Positions 26,887-36,080 of a stretch of DNA of 64,000 nucleotides are shown here, piece after piece. The notes under the pieces were generated by a model that was not told the origin of the DNA, searched no databases, and worked only from the letters and a program-made list of their open reading frames with translations. Source of the DNA: Psychrobacter sp. NG25 (GTDB lineage: Bacteria > Pseudomonadota > Gammaproteobacteria > Pseudomonadales > Moraxellaceae); assembly GCF_015234355.1 (NCBI RefSeq), contig NZ_JADGMV010000006.1, forward strand, positions 186,001 to 250,000. The letters are read 5' to 3'. Made by a program: the position numbers and the translations under genes. The first letter of the stretch is position 1, and each line of letters opens with the position of its first letter.

Positions 26887-27536
26887 TAAAACCACCTTAT
26901 GCCGCTTGGCGTAATTAAGCCATCTAATGGCACATCCCACGGTTGGCGCTCTAATTGCTCAACCACTTGAAAGTCATAACACCAGCCTATTTTTAATGGT
27001 TTTTTCGCACCTGAGCGATAGCTGTTACCAAGCGTCGTATCATAGAACCCACCACCCATGCCCATACGATTGCCGTTTAGGTCGACTGCCACCAGTGGGC
27101 AAATAATGACATCCAATTCTCGCGCCCAAAGTAGACGACGATGATGGTTTTGCTTCATGCCTAATCGATGTATACGTGTCGGTATGTTGAGTAGCTTTGA
27201 GTGATAAACAGGTACAAAGCGTAGATGTTTATCATCGCTGCCATTGCTAGCACGACCAAGTGAGCCGACGACTGGTAAATAAGGTAAATAGCCTAAGCGT
27301 TGACACCAGTCTAATATTGGCTGAGTGGGTAGCTCACCAAAGCCATCGTAATATAAGCCAATACGCGCATGTGCTGGTAATCGCTGCTGTAACTTCGTCA
27401 AATGTACACTCGCTGCTTGTCCCATATTCCTACGCGCGCCATCACTTAACTGGCGGCGCTGGCGAGTAAAGTGCCGTCTGGGCGGATTGCTAACTGCCGA
27501 TTCCTCTGACGCTACGTTTTTTGGTTCAGGATGCAT
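26886..27536 (-). CDS. 5-formyltetrahydrofolate cyclo-ligase
   Basis: A protein of about 216 residues that converts 5-formyl-THF to 5,10-methenyl-THF with ATP, in one-carbon metabolism. The family signature GNRMGMGGGFYD is present, with RIGLYYDGFGELPT in the N-terminal half and an Arg/Lys-rich HFTRQRRQLSDGARR near the start. The ATG at 27536 is chosen although its ribosome site is poor; the frame is open to a TTG at 27596. The small acidic gene is coupled to its 3' end. 6S RNA (ssrS), which precedes this gene in many gammaproteobacteria, was not recognised here. Confidence 0.88.
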   Translation of the reverse strand: MHPEPKNVASEESAVSNPPRRHFTRQRRQLSDGARRNMGQAASVHLTKLQQRLPAHARIGLYYDGFGELPTQPILDWCQRLGYLPYLPVVGSLGRASNGSDDKHLRFVPVYHSKLLNIPTRIHRLGMKQNHHRRLLWARELDVIICPLVAVDLNGNRMGMGGGFYDTTLGNSYRSGAKKPLKIGWCYDFQVVEQLERQPWDVPLDGLITPSGIRWF

Positions 27537-27734
27537 ATTTATACTATCCAATAATGTATTAAGTTGATGGTTACTGGTGCTTTTAGACGTCAGCAATGGC
27601 TATTTGTGAATATTCAACACGCCCTAGTCATGCTATCATAACGCCACTTTACATCGTATTCTCCTTTATGTGCAGCAGCTGTTGCACTTTTTACGAAGCA
27701 GTCATAAAACAACAAACCATCAAAGAGGGTAGTT

Positions 27735-29138
27735 ATGTCGACACAGAATCAGGCAACTCGTACCGAAAAAGACACCATGGGCAACGTGGAAGTCCCAGCT
27801 GACGCTTATTGGGGTGCGCAAACCCAGCGTAGCCGTGAGAACTTTAAAATCGGTGGCGAGACTTTGCCACGTCCGATGATTGAAGCAATGGCATTGGTCA
27901 AAAAAGCCGCTGCAATCACCAACGCTAGCCTTGAGCGTATCGAAGATGACAAGCGCGATTTAATCGTGCAAGCTGCTGACGAAATTATCAACGGTGGTCT
28001 AACGGATCAGTTCCCATTGGTTGTATGGCAGACGGGTTCTGGTACGCAGTCAAACATGAACATGAACGAAGTATTGGCTAATCGTGCCAACGAAATCGCT
28101 GGTTCTGAGCGTGGTAGCTACACGCCAATTCACCCAAATGACCATGTAAACCATGCACAGTCTACCAACGACAGCTTCCCAACGGCGATTCGTGTGGCGG
28201 CTGCTCGTCAAATCAATAGCTTGTTAATTCCAGCGGTAAATGCACTACGCGACACATTAGCGGCTAAAGCCAAAGAATTTGATAGCATCGTAAAAATCGG
28301 TCGTACGCATTTACAAGACGCCACGCCTTTGACGTTGGGTCAAGAGTTCAGCGGCTATGTTAGCCAACTTGATTACTCATTGGTACGTATTGATAACGCG
28401 CTACAAGGTCTATATGAGTTGCCATTAGGTGGTACTGCGGTTGGTACTGGTCTAAACGCGCATCCTGATTACGCAGTAACCGCTGCTGAACAGTTAGCGA
28501 CATTGACTGGCTTGCCATTCGTCACCTCACCAAACAAGTTTGAAGCACTAGCGGCTCGTGATGCTGAAGTATTTGCGTCAGGCGCACTAAAAACGCTAGC
28601 AGCTAGCTTAAACAAAATCGCTAACGACGTACGTTGGTTGGCATCAGGTCCTCGTTGTGGTCTAGGCGAATTGACGATTCCAGAGAACGAGCCAGGCTCT
28701 TCTATCATGCCGGGTAAAGTAAACCCAACTCAGTCAGAAGCATTGACGATGGTGGTCGCTCAAGTCATGGGTAACGATGTGACGATCAGCATGGCTGGTG
28801 CATCAGGTAACTTTGAGCTAAACGTGTATAAGCCAGTTATCGCGTTTAACTTGTTGCAATCTATCAAACTATTGGGCGATGGCTGCAATAGCTTCAATGA
28901 AAACTGTGCCGTTGGTATCGAGCCAGTAAAAGACAAAATCGATGATTTCTTGCACAACTCATTGATGCTAGTCACTGCATTGAACCGTCATGTTGGTTAT
29001 GAGAATGCTGCGAAAATCGCTAAAACTGCTTATAAAGAAAACAAAACGTTGAAGCAAGTGGCGGTTGAGCTAGAGCTATTAACTGAAGCTCAGTTTGATG
29101 AGTGGGTTATTCCTGCTGATATGGTAAATCCTAAGTAA
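27735..29138 (+). CDS. fumC: Fumarate hydratase class II
   Basis: A 467-residue oxygen-stable, iron-independent fumarase of the TCA cycle. It carries the superfamily signature [11 protein letters not shown], together with [14 protein letters not shown], the N(D)[10 protein letters not shown] substrate loop and [12 protein letters not shown]. Length is standard. The ATG has AGGG five bases upstream. It is a cytosolic homotetramer in known relatives. A terminator closely related to two others in the next 2 kb follows. Confidence 0.97.
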   Translation: MSTQNQATRTEKDTMGNVEVPADAYWGAQTQRSRENFKIGGETLPRPMIEAMALVKKAAAITNASLERIEDDKRDLIVQAADEIINGGLTDQFPLVVWQTGSGTQSNMNMNEVLANRANEIAGSERGSYTPIHPNDHVNHAQSTNDSFPTAIRVAAARQINSLLIPAVNALRDTLAAKAKEFDSIVKIGRTHLQDATPLTLGQEFSGYVSQLDYSLVRIDNALQGLYELPLGGTAVGTGLNAHPDYAVTAAEQLATLTGLPFVTSPNKFEALAARDAEVFASGALKTLAASLNKIANDVRWLASGPRCGLGELTIPENEPGSSIMPGKVNPTQSEALTMVVAQVMGNDVTISMAGASGNFELNVYKPVIAFNLLQSIKLLGDGCNSFNENCAVGIEPVKDKIDDFLHNSLMLVTALNRHVGYENAAKIAKTAYKENKTLKQVAVELELLTEAQFDEWVIPADMVNPK

Positions 29139-29265
29139 GCAGCAGACCAAGCAGTAGATCAAGTAGTGACCTGCTACGGCGTCAGACTCGCTTAATGTAC
29201 GAGCAGTACAAGTTGCACTCGTATTTCTAGTAGCAGCATCATATTTGTTCCACTGAAAATTTAGT

Positions 29266-29316
29266 AAAAAAAGACCTTGTCACTTCTTATACGAGAATGT
29301 GGCAAGGTCTTTTTTT
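29266..29316 (+). terminator. Terminator after fumC (repeat family copy 1)
   Basis: An 18-nt arm containing AGACCTTGTCAC pairs with GTGGCAAGGTCT and ends in a 7-T tract. It shares its core and its upstream sequence (TTCCACTGA, ATTTAG) with the hairpin at 30004. Confidence 0.88.
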
Positions 29317-29453
29317 GGTTTATATTTTTAAAGCTAGCTCTATATTTTATATAGTGAATGTAATCTCAAAGATTGCTTATGGACTACTATAACTATTATC
29401 ATATACATGCAGAATTTTGGAAAAAAAGACAATAACCTAAATCGGAGTAAACA

Positions 29454-29981
29454 ATGATTACCCATGTACCTGATATGACTTTTAAAACTCGTGTTCGTGA
29501 TGACTCTATTGGAGGAGACAACCCGTTTACATGGTATGATCTAACCACAGATGAATTATTTGCCAATAAAAAAGTGGTTGTGTTTTCTCTACCAGGTGCC
29601 TTTACGCCAACTTGTTCGACCAGCCATCTCCCTCGTTATGAAGCGCTTTATAATGAGTTTAAAGCATTAGGCATAGATGAAATAGTTTGCATTTCTGTCA
29701 ATGATGCGTTCGTCATGTATCAATGGGGTCTAAAGCAAAACCGTGAAAACGTTTTCTTACTTCCTGATGGTAATGGTGAGTTCACTCGTAAAATGGGCAT
29801 GCTTGTTGACAAGAGTAATGTTGGCTTTGGTATGCGCTCATGGCGTTATTCGATGGTAGTCGACAATAAAGAAGTTAAAAAAGTGTTTAAGGAAGCTGAT
29901 TTTGGCGACAACTGCCCAATAGACCCATTTGAAGTATCAGATGCAGACACTATGTTAGCGTATTTAAAAAGTAATGCTTAG
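29454..29981 (+). CDS. Peroxiredoxin, Prx5 type
   Basis: A 175-residue cytosolic thiol peroxidase reducing hydroperoxides. The peroxidatic motif is LPGAFTPTCS with Cys54 and Thr51; VGFGMRSWRYSMV contains the conserved Arg. Another Cys (NCPIDPF, near 159) could serve as the resolving Cys. It lacks the C-terminal glutaredoxin domain that some Prx5 proteins carry. A good ribosome site (CGGAG) precedes the ATG. Both ends are bounded by similar terminators, so it is monocistronic. Confidence 0.92.
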   Translation: MITHVPDMTFKTRVRDDSIGGDNPFTWYDLTTDELFANKKVVVFSLPGAFTPTCSTSHLPRYEALYNEFKALGIDEIVCISVNDAFVMYQWGLKQNRENVFLLPDGNGEFTRKMGMLVDKSNVGFGMRSWRYSMVVDNKEVKKVFKEADFGDNCPIDPFEVSDADTMLAYLKSNA

Positions 29982-30003
29982 ATTCCACTGAGAATTTAGA
30001 AAT

Positions 30004-30040
30004 AAAAAGACCTTGTCATGCAATATGGCAAGGTCTTTTT
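30004..30040 (+). terminator. Terminator after peroxiredoxin (repeat family copy 2)
   Basis: AAAAAGACCTTG at 30004-30015 pairs with CAAGGTCTTTTT at 30029-30040, with inner pairs as well. It is near-identical in core to the hairpins after fumC and after the PIN gene. Confidence 0.9.
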
Positions 30041-30158
30041 GTATTCTTATAGCAGTTTTTCTACTACCAAACGTTCCTATTTTGCTATATTGTTCAACGA
30101 ACTAGAGTATATCAAATATATGTCCTCTTATTAACCAGATAAGCATAGAAGAGTTAAA

Positions 30159-31304
30159 ATGGATAAAACATTAATAGAATTAGATTTTGGTGCAATATCA
30201 ATAGACAACTCAACCTTTAAAAGCGATGGATATAGATTTGATGAGGGTATTTTAGCTCAATTAGTCCAGTTTAAAGATAGTCCAGTAAAATTGGTTCAGA
30301 CAGATATTGTCCATAATGAAGCCATCAAACACATTGGCCAGGAGTTAGAGCAAGCGCGTAGCTCAATATTTAAAGCTATAAGGTCTGCTGATAAGCAGCT
30401 AAAAATTGCTGAAAAAATAATTGAGCAAGCAAGTAATTTGCTCTCAATTGAAGGTTCTGAATTTGAGATAGCTGAGAGCCGCTTGAACAAATTTTATGAA
30501 TCAACAGGTTGTTTAAAGTTAGAAGCTAAAAACCATGTTGATATAGAAGAGTTGATGCAAACTTACTTTTCTACTGAAGCTCCTTTTGAAAAAAGTGCGA
30601 ATAAGAAAAATGAATTTCCTGATGCAATAGCTTTACTTACATTAGAAAATTGGGCGGAGGAAAACGATATTAATATTATTGCTGTTAGCCAAGACAAAGG
30701 ATGGTCTAACTATGCTAAATCTTCTAATAGAATAACTATTATTAACTCTCTTGCACAAGCTTTTGAAAAATTCCAGCCACATAATAAAGTTAGTGTAATT
30801 ATCAAGAAAATTAGAGAGGATGCACTTTTACAGAGTAATAATCACGTACTGGACTCAATTCAGGATTCAATTTGTAATAGCCTATATGATGAAATGATTG
30901 ATGTAGAAGCCAATAGTGCATTTCATTATGACTGGGATGATTTGTTAGTTAGCTATATCAGTCATGAGCTAGAGTTAAACCGTGATGGCTTAGTTGATGT
31001 TCATGTTGTAAGTATTGATACGGAATGTATTCTTCTCAGTGTTAAAGCTAGCGTTGAAATTCAAATAGAAGCAAGTTTTAATTTTTATGTTAAGGACTCT
31101 ATAGATAAAGACTATATTGGTCTGAGTAGTAATTATTGCATCACTTCAGATGAGTATGAAACGGATATACTCGTTACTCTTGCTGGTAACTTTTCAGAAG
31201 ACTTTGAGGGTTTAGAGGTATGTAATGTTGAAGTTCTAGATTCTATAGGAAGAGTGGATTTTGGGTTCATTGAGCCAGATTGGGGTAATGAGTATGACGA
31301 GTAG
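30159..31304 (+). CDS. PIN-domain protein (DUF4935-like), putative ribonuclease
   Basis: A 381-residue protein. The N-terminal 200 residues look like a PIN nuclease domain: Asp9 (LIELDFG), Glu54 (VHNEA), Asp155 (NEFPDAIAL) and Asp179 (AVSQDKGW) give the acidic quartet that binds metal. A helical insertion lies between Glu54 and Asp155. The C-terminal part (about 215-381) is acidic and beta-rich and I do not recognise it. It resembles stand-alone DUF4935 PIN proteins rather than VapC toxins, and no antitoxin gene is adjacent. The DNA is AT-richer than the neighbours and the gene lies between two similar terminators, so it is probably accessory. RNA cleavage is inferred from the fold. Confidence 0.72.
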   Translation: MDKTLIELDFGAISIDNSTFKSDGYRFDEGILAQLVQFKDSPVKLVQTDIVHNEAIKHIGQELEQARSSIFKAIRSADKQLKIAEKIIEQASNLLSIEGSEFEIAESRLNKFYESTGCLKLEAKNHVDIEELMQTYFSTEAPFEKSANKKNEFPDAIALLTLENWAEENDINIIAVSQDKGWSNYAKSSNRITIINSLAQAFEKFQPHNKVSVIIKKIREDALLQSNNHVLDSIQDSICNSLYDEMIDVEANSAFHYDWDDLLVSYISHELELNRDGLVDVHVVSIDTECILLSVKASVEIQIEASFNFYVKDSIDKDYIGLSSNYCITSDEYETDILVTLAGNFSEDFEGLEVCNVEVLDSIGRVDFGFIEPDWGNEYDE

Positions 31305-31481
31305 TAGTTTATATCTGTAGATTGTAATTTGTTATTAATCTTTGTGAGACTCTGAAAAAGCATAATAATCATACTCCCAGTAAATGACAGTTAATAGATA
31401 TCAAAAAGGTAACGTGAATAAGTTAAATACTGTTAATTACCAAAATAGAATACGTAGGAAACCTTTTAATTTAATGATATA

Positions 31482-31518
31482 AAAAAGACCTTACCACATC
31501 ACGCGGCAAGGTCTTTTT
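31482..31518. terminator. Terminator between PIN gene and MipA-like gene (repeat family copy 3)
   Basis: AAAAAGACCTT / AAGGTCTTTTT, an 11-bp stem with T-run on plus and A-run mirrored on minus, between convergent genes. The core AGACCTT...GGCAAGGTCT recurs at 29266 and 30004. Confidence 0.85.
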
Positions 31519-31540
31519 GTTATCAAAAATCCAAGCTTAA

Positions 31541-32383
31541 TTAAAACTTATAAAGCAAACCAAGCGTCGTCGCCGCTTCAGTACGTGAGTCAACCATTGG
31601 ACTATCGTATTGCTCATTTGGGACATAGCTCACGCTTTGATTGGCAAATCCTGCCCAACGGTCATTGAAGTCATAGTTGGCACTAATATTAATATATGGG
31701 TTCACACTCGAATTAGATTTATAAGCGTCAACGCCTGTTTCCGCTGATTCTTCATCACTGACGCCATAGTAATATTCATTGTAATCAGCATCATGATACT
31801 CAAAACCAATGCTTGGATAGACCGTCAGCTTGCCTTTAGTGATTCTGGCAAGATACGTCAAGCGAGCCGTGTTGCCGCCACTACGATCTAACACATCAGT
31901 CCCTATCTGAGCACGGATGCCGCCAACAGATGTACGACGCTGATAGCTCAGACCTGCTTCTGCTGATGATTTGCGTTTATCAAGACCTTGAAGCGCACCA
32001 TTGGCATCATCAGGATCAAACTCAGAACCAGCGAGTTTGGCATAGGCAGACAACTGATTGACACCATCATTGATCGCGTAGACACCCGCTTGCGCGCCGC
32101 GTACATAAAATCTGTTATTGTCATAAAATGCACCTGGCAACACATTGACCTCGGTATCGTCTTCCAGATCATAAGCTGATTTGACCGCCATGACGTTGAC
32201 GCCGACGCTGAGTACGGCATCTTTGTCAGTCGGTAAGTTGTCATTAAAAATCGCAGCGTTAGACAGGCTAGCCACACTGAATAGCGCAGTAGCGGTTAAC
32301 GCATTGAACATAGTACGCGTAGAGATATGAGGTAGCGCTGCAAGTGTAAACATAAGAGAATCTCGTAAAGGAGTGGTCGTCAT
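31541..32383 (-). CDS. MipA/OmpV family outer-membrane protein
   Basis: A 280-residue beta-barrel protein. A signal peptide ends near ASLSNA|AIF (about residue 43); the true start may be at Met11 or Met25, since no ribosome site favours the first ATG. The mature part has alternating strands and the MipA/OmpV-like elements FYDNNRFYVRGAQAGVY, a DPDDANGALQGLDKR turn, and a C-terminal LGLLYKF ending in Phe. MipA is linked to murein-synthesis scaffolding in Escherichia coli, but many relatives have unknown roles. Confidence 0.78.
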   Translation of the reverse strand: MTTTPLRDSLMFTLAALPHISTRTMFNALTATALFSVASLSNAAIFNDNLPTDKDAVLSVGVNVMAVKSAYDLEDDTEVNVLPGAFYDNNRFYVRGAQAGVYAINDGVNQLSAYAKLAGSEFDPDDANGALQGLDKRKSSAEAGLSYQRRTSVGGIRAQIGTDVLDRSGGNTARLTYLARITKGKLTVYPSIGFEYHDADYNEYYYGVSDEESAETGVDAYKSNSSVNPYINISANYDFNDRWAGFANQSVSYVPNEQYDSPMVDSRTEAATTLGLLYKF

Positions 32384-32467
32384 AAGGTAAAACAGTTAGG
32401 TAGCAATAAGCGAGTAGGGAAAACCAAACTAAGAAGCCGTTGAGCCATGATAGATAAGTATGGGCGT

Positions 32468-33448
32468 TTACTCAATAGCTTTTAATATTTGTAGTATCTG
32501 ATAGTGAATATCTTGCCACCACCAGACGAAGCCAATGCTGATCAATAACATCGCTAGCCATGGCAATAACTGCCAGATAAAGGAGGGTTTGATAGGTGTT
32601 TTTGCTGTGATGCTGTTGGCATGAACAGTGTTGATATCTGACCCTGCATCCGTTCCAGTATTACTTTGAGTATAAGCATCATCGCTACGTGAATCGGTTA
32701 TATCTAAATCAGTAGCCTGACGAGCTGAGTAACTATCGATGCTAGGCGGTTGATTGATGTAGGTCGTTTGATAACGGTGTGAAGTTTGGTTTTGATAGAT
32801 AGCTGCATTTTGTAGCGCGACAGCCAAACGCTGACGGTAAGCAACCGCGAAAGCCAGTGCAATCACCAGTCCGGTCATAGCGCCACCAATATGACCCGCA
32901 TTATCAATTCCCGGTACAGCAAAACCATAAACCAAGTTAATGCCCATGATGAATATCAGGCTTTTTAGATTCAGCACCATGCCATTTACTGATATCTTAA
33001 ACAGGGCAGTGATTAATAATGCTGCACCAATACCCATAATACCACCAGAAGCACCAGCCGACAGCCCAGGTTGTCCCGTACCATCTAAAAGACTTTGCCA
33101 TGTCACATAACTATTGAGTAAATTACCACCGATTGCAGACAATAAAAACAATGCCAAAAACTTGGCTGAGCCAAACATCGGCTCGGCAACTTGCCCAAAG
33201 AAATACATAGCAAAGCCATTAAACAACAAATGCATCAAACCAATGTGCAAAAACGCACTACTGACTAGCCGCCATGGTTGGTCTTGCATAGTGTAAGGCA
33301 ACGCATTCGCGCCCCAGTTGAGCAAAGCCTCCGTCGATGGATTGTTGGCATCAACGCCTGTCAGCACTTGCATAATAAATAAGCCAATAAAGCTGACTAA
33401 CAATAACGTGGTGACGGGCGCTGTTTTGAATAACTGTTGAATGGTCAT
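32468..33448 (-). CDS. Rhomboid-family intramembrane serine protease
   Basis: A 326-residue inner-membrane protease. Six core membrane helices are visible, with catalytic Ser134 in AGASGGIMG and His186 in NAGHIGG; the AFLHIGLMHLLFNG motif near 65-78 supplies the conserved His/Asn. After helix six a polar Ser/Thr/Asp-rich linker (about 205-285) leads to an extra C-terminal membrane helix (about 293-313), giving a 6+1 topology. Substrates are unknown. It is alone on its strand and its start has no strong ribosome site. Confidence 0.9.
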   Translation of the reverse strand: MTIQQLFKTAPVTTLLLVSFIGLFIMQVLTGVDANNPSTEALLNWGANALPYTMQDQPWRLVSSAFLHIGLMHLLFNGFAMYFFGQVAEPMFGSAKFLALFLLSAIGGNLLNSYVTWQSLLDGTGQPGLSAGASGGIMGIGAALLITALFKISVNGMVLNLKSLIFIMGINLVYGFAVPGIDNAGHIGGAMTGLVIALAFAVAYRQRLAVALQNAAIYQNQTSHRYQTTYINQPPSIDSYSARQATDLDITDSRSDDAYTQSNTGTDAGSDINTVHANSITAKTPIKPSFIWQLLPWLAMLLISIGFVWWWQDIHYQILQILKAIE

Positions 33449-33584
33449 AAAAGCTAACTACTAATGAAAGGTTATGAGTAGAGTATAAAGGGTATGGTCA
33501 GATAATGTTATGCATCAACCTGCCAGTATGTTTTAAAGCTTGGCAAGTGAATGATTGACAGCTTTAGTGATAAACATGGTGTTT

Positions 33585-34784
33585 CTAATAATTAGGAATT
33601 TTGAGGTTTTCATAAGTGCCTTTTACCAAGATATCATCTGTGACGTTATTGATATCGGTATGACCACAGAACGCCATCGATATATCACATTCGTTATAGA
33701 TGAGCTCAAGTGCGCGGCGTACGCCATCCTCACCATAAGCACCAAGCCCGTATAAAAATGCTCGGCCAATCATCGTGCCTTTCGCACCCAGTGATATAGC
33801 CTTTAATACATCTTGACCAGAGCGAATACCACTGTCTAACCAGACCTCGATATCGCTATTTTCGGCATGGACAGCTTGCACGATATCAGACAGCGCAGAG
33901 ATGGAAGACAGCGCACCATCCAATTGACGGCCTCCATGATTGGAGACGACCAGTGCATCAGCGCCACTACGAGCGGCCATGATGGCATCTTCAGGTTCCA
34001 TGATACCTTTGATGATGAGCTTGCCACCCCATGCATCTTTGATACGAGCGACATCGTCCCAGCTCAGCCGCGGATCAAACTGCTCTGCGGTCCATGAGCT
34101 TAATGAGGACAGATCCTCAACGCCTTTTGCATGACCAACGATATTACCAAAATTGTGGCGTTTGGTGCCCAGCATGTTCATGCACCATTGCGGCTTGGTC
34201 ATTAGGTTAATGATATTGGCGAGCGTGGGTTTCGGCGGTGCAGATAAGCCATTTTTTATGTCTTTATGGCGTTGTCCCATGACTTGCAAGTCGGCAGTTA
34301 ATATCAGTGCCGAGCAATTGGCATCTTTTGCCCGTTGAATCAGATTGGCCATAAAATCCTGATCACGCATGACATACAGCTGAAACCAAAACGGCGCACT
34401 GGTGTTTTCAGCGACATCCTCGATAGAGCAGATGCTCATGGTCGAGAGTGAGAAGGGCACACCGAATTTTTCGGCCGCCTGAGCAGCTTTAATTTCGCCA
34501 TCCGCCCACATCATGCCGGTAAATCCTGTTGGGGCGATGGCTACTGGCATCTTGACGGACTCGCCAATCATCTGTGTCGCCAGACTGCGATTGTCCATAT
34601 CGACCAAGACCCGCTGGCGCAATTTGATACGGTCAAAGTCAGTTTCATTACTGCGATACGTGGTTTCGGTCCATGAGCCTGAATCGACATAATCATAAAA
34701 CATACGCGGCACTTTGCGTTCGGCGATTCGGCGCAAGTCTTCGATTTCAGTAATCTTTTTTAAAATAGGCGTTAAGTCTCTCAT
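33585..34784 (-). CDS. lldD: FMN-dependent alpha-hydroxy-acid dehydrogenase, probable L-lactate dehydrogenase
   Basis: A 399-residue flavoprotein of the glycolate oxidase/LldD family, oxidising L-lactate (or another 2-hydroxy acid) to the keto acid. The active-site signature SNHGGRQLDG is present, with APTGFTGMMWADGE, FQLYVMRD and LDSGIRSGQDV. Length fits LldD. Many such enzymes pass electrons to the respiratory chain at the membrane. No lactate permease or regulator lies next to it; a thioredoxin-fold gene is 38 nt upstream in the same direction. The precise substrate is not certain from sequence alone. Confidence 0.82.
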   Translation of the reverse strand: MRDLTPILKKITEIEDLRRIAERKVPRMFYDYVDSGSWTETTYRSNETDFDRIKLRQRVLVDMDNRSLATQMIGESVKMPVAIAPTGFTGMMWADGEIKAAQAAEKFGVPFSLSTMSICSIEDVAENTSAPFWFQLYVMRDQDFMANLIQRAKDANCSALILTADLQVMGQRHKDIKNGLSAPPKPTLANIINLMTKPQWCMNMLGTKRHNFGNIVGHAKGVEDLSSLSSWTAEQFDPRLSWDDVARIKDAWGGKLIIKGIMEPEDAIMAARSGADALVVSNHGGRQLDGALSSISALSDIVQAVHAENSDIEVWLDSGIRSGQDVLKAISLGAKGTMIGRAFLYGLGAYGEDGVRRALELIYNECDISMAFCGHTDINNVTDDILVKGTYENLKIPNY

Positions 34785-34822
34785 GGCGTTCCCACTATCT
34801 GATTTTTATGACTGTTTTAATA

Positions 34823-35131
34823 TTATTGACTGAGCAGTTGCTGTAAGTCCAGTACCGAAAATGGATAATTTAATCGCTTTGACGGTGTCAAGATAACGGG
34901 AATCGTGGTGGCAAACTCCATCATCAGAGATTCATCAAAATCAGCGATATCGACATTGTGATAATCTATGGGCTGTACTGCTTGAAACTGTGCCAGCAGT
35001 TGCGCGGCGATATCACATAGATGACAGCCAGACGTGCCTAGCAACCACCATTTATCTTGATAGGCATTAAGGCTAGGGGATTTTTCAATGATCCGTGCTC
35101 GTAGTTCTTTTATATTATTATCATCGTACAT
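34823..35131 (-). CDS. Glutaredoxin-like protein (DUF836)
   Basis: A 102-residue thioredoxin-fold protein with the redox motif CHLC at residues 36-39 in LLGTSGCHLCD and the cis-Pro region TTIPVILTP. This matches the DUF836/glutaredoxin-like family found as small stand-alone proteins in proteobacteria. It probably forms a two-gene operon with the lldD-like gene. Its partner is unknown. Confidence 0.82.
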   Translation of the reverse strand: MYDDNNIKELRARIIEKSPSLNAYQDKWWLLGTSGCHLCDIAAQLLAQFQAVQPIDYHNVDIADFDESLMMEFATTIPVILTPSKRLNYPFSVLDLQQLLSQ

Positions 35132-35338
35132 AGTTGTTCTCTTGTTTTAATACTTGTCACAAAAAGCTTTTCTTAGAATTTTAATCAAAAATTAACATAG
35201 TGTTTCACCGTTATGACATGATAAAGAAGTAGGGTAAATAATGACAGCGATTGTGAGATTAGGTAAGATGACCTGCTGCTTTTCATTACTGACTTATTAC
35301 TTCATCTTATTACCTTTTTTAACATTTGGATATCGCGC

Positions 35339-36016
35339 ATGGCAAGTTTTGGCAAATTTCTCAAACGACTATTATTGGTATTGATACTGTTAGTCGTGGC
35401 ATTTCACGTGCTAGTCGCTGGACTGCTGTTAATTTGGAAAACGCAGCCGATCAATAACAGTATGTTTATGTTGTCGCATCGCCTAACGGGTGGAACGGTC
35501 ACGCAGACGTGGGCCGATTATGATGCCATTGCAAAATCTGCCAAACAAGCGGCGATAGTGAGTGAGGATTCGACCTTCAGCCAACATAGTGGTTTTGATT
35601 TCAAAGGTATTAAAGCTGCACGTAAGAAAAACGAAGAGACAGGTAAGGCGTCTGCTGGCGGCTCAACGATTACTCAGCAGCTCGCAAAAAACTTATTTTT
35701 GACCTCGCATCGTTCGTACGCTCGTAAAGGCGAAGAAGCGGTGATTACCGTGATGATTGAAACGCTATGGGACAAGCAGCGTATCTTGACTGCGTATCTC
35801 AACGTGGCAGAGTTTGGCGATGGTATTTATGGTATCGATGCGGCGGCGCATCATTATTTTGATAAGTCGGCTGCCAATCTCAACCGTGATGAGTCAGCTT
35901 TGCTTATTTCCATGCTGACCAACCCAAAATATTACGAAGACAATCAAGGTGACAGACGATTACGTAACAAACAGAGTGTCGTTAAAAAGCGTATGAAAAA
36001 CGCAGTGTTACCATAG
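35339..36016 (+). CDS. mtgA: Monofunctional peptidoglycan transglycosylase
   Basis: A 225-residue inner-membrane glycosyltransferase (GT51) polymerising lipid II. One N-terminal membrane helix (about 9-32) is followed by the GT51 motifs SEDSTFSQHSGFDFKGI (catalytic Glu), GGSTITQQLAKNLFLT, KGEEAVITVMIE and YLNVAEFGDGIYGI. No transpeptidase domain follows, so it is MtgA rather than a class A PBP. The ribosome site is poor. ppk begins about 65 nt downstream on the same strand. Confidence 0.94.
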   Translation: MASFGKFLKRLLLVLILLVVAFHVLVAGLLLIWKTQPINNSMFMLSHRLTGGTVTQTWADYDAIAKSAKQAAIVSEDSTFSQHSGFDFKGIKAARKKNEETGKASAGGSTITQQLAKNLFLTSHRSYARKGEEAVITVMIETLWDKQRILTAYLNVAEFGDGIYGIDAAAHHYFDKSAANLNRDESALLISMLTNPKYYEDNQGDRRLRNKQSVVKKRMKNAVLP

Positions 36017-36080
36017 TCGCGCTAGTTTCATTAACCTACAAAAGATGATGGCGTATCGATAAAGTAAAAGGAATAATGAC

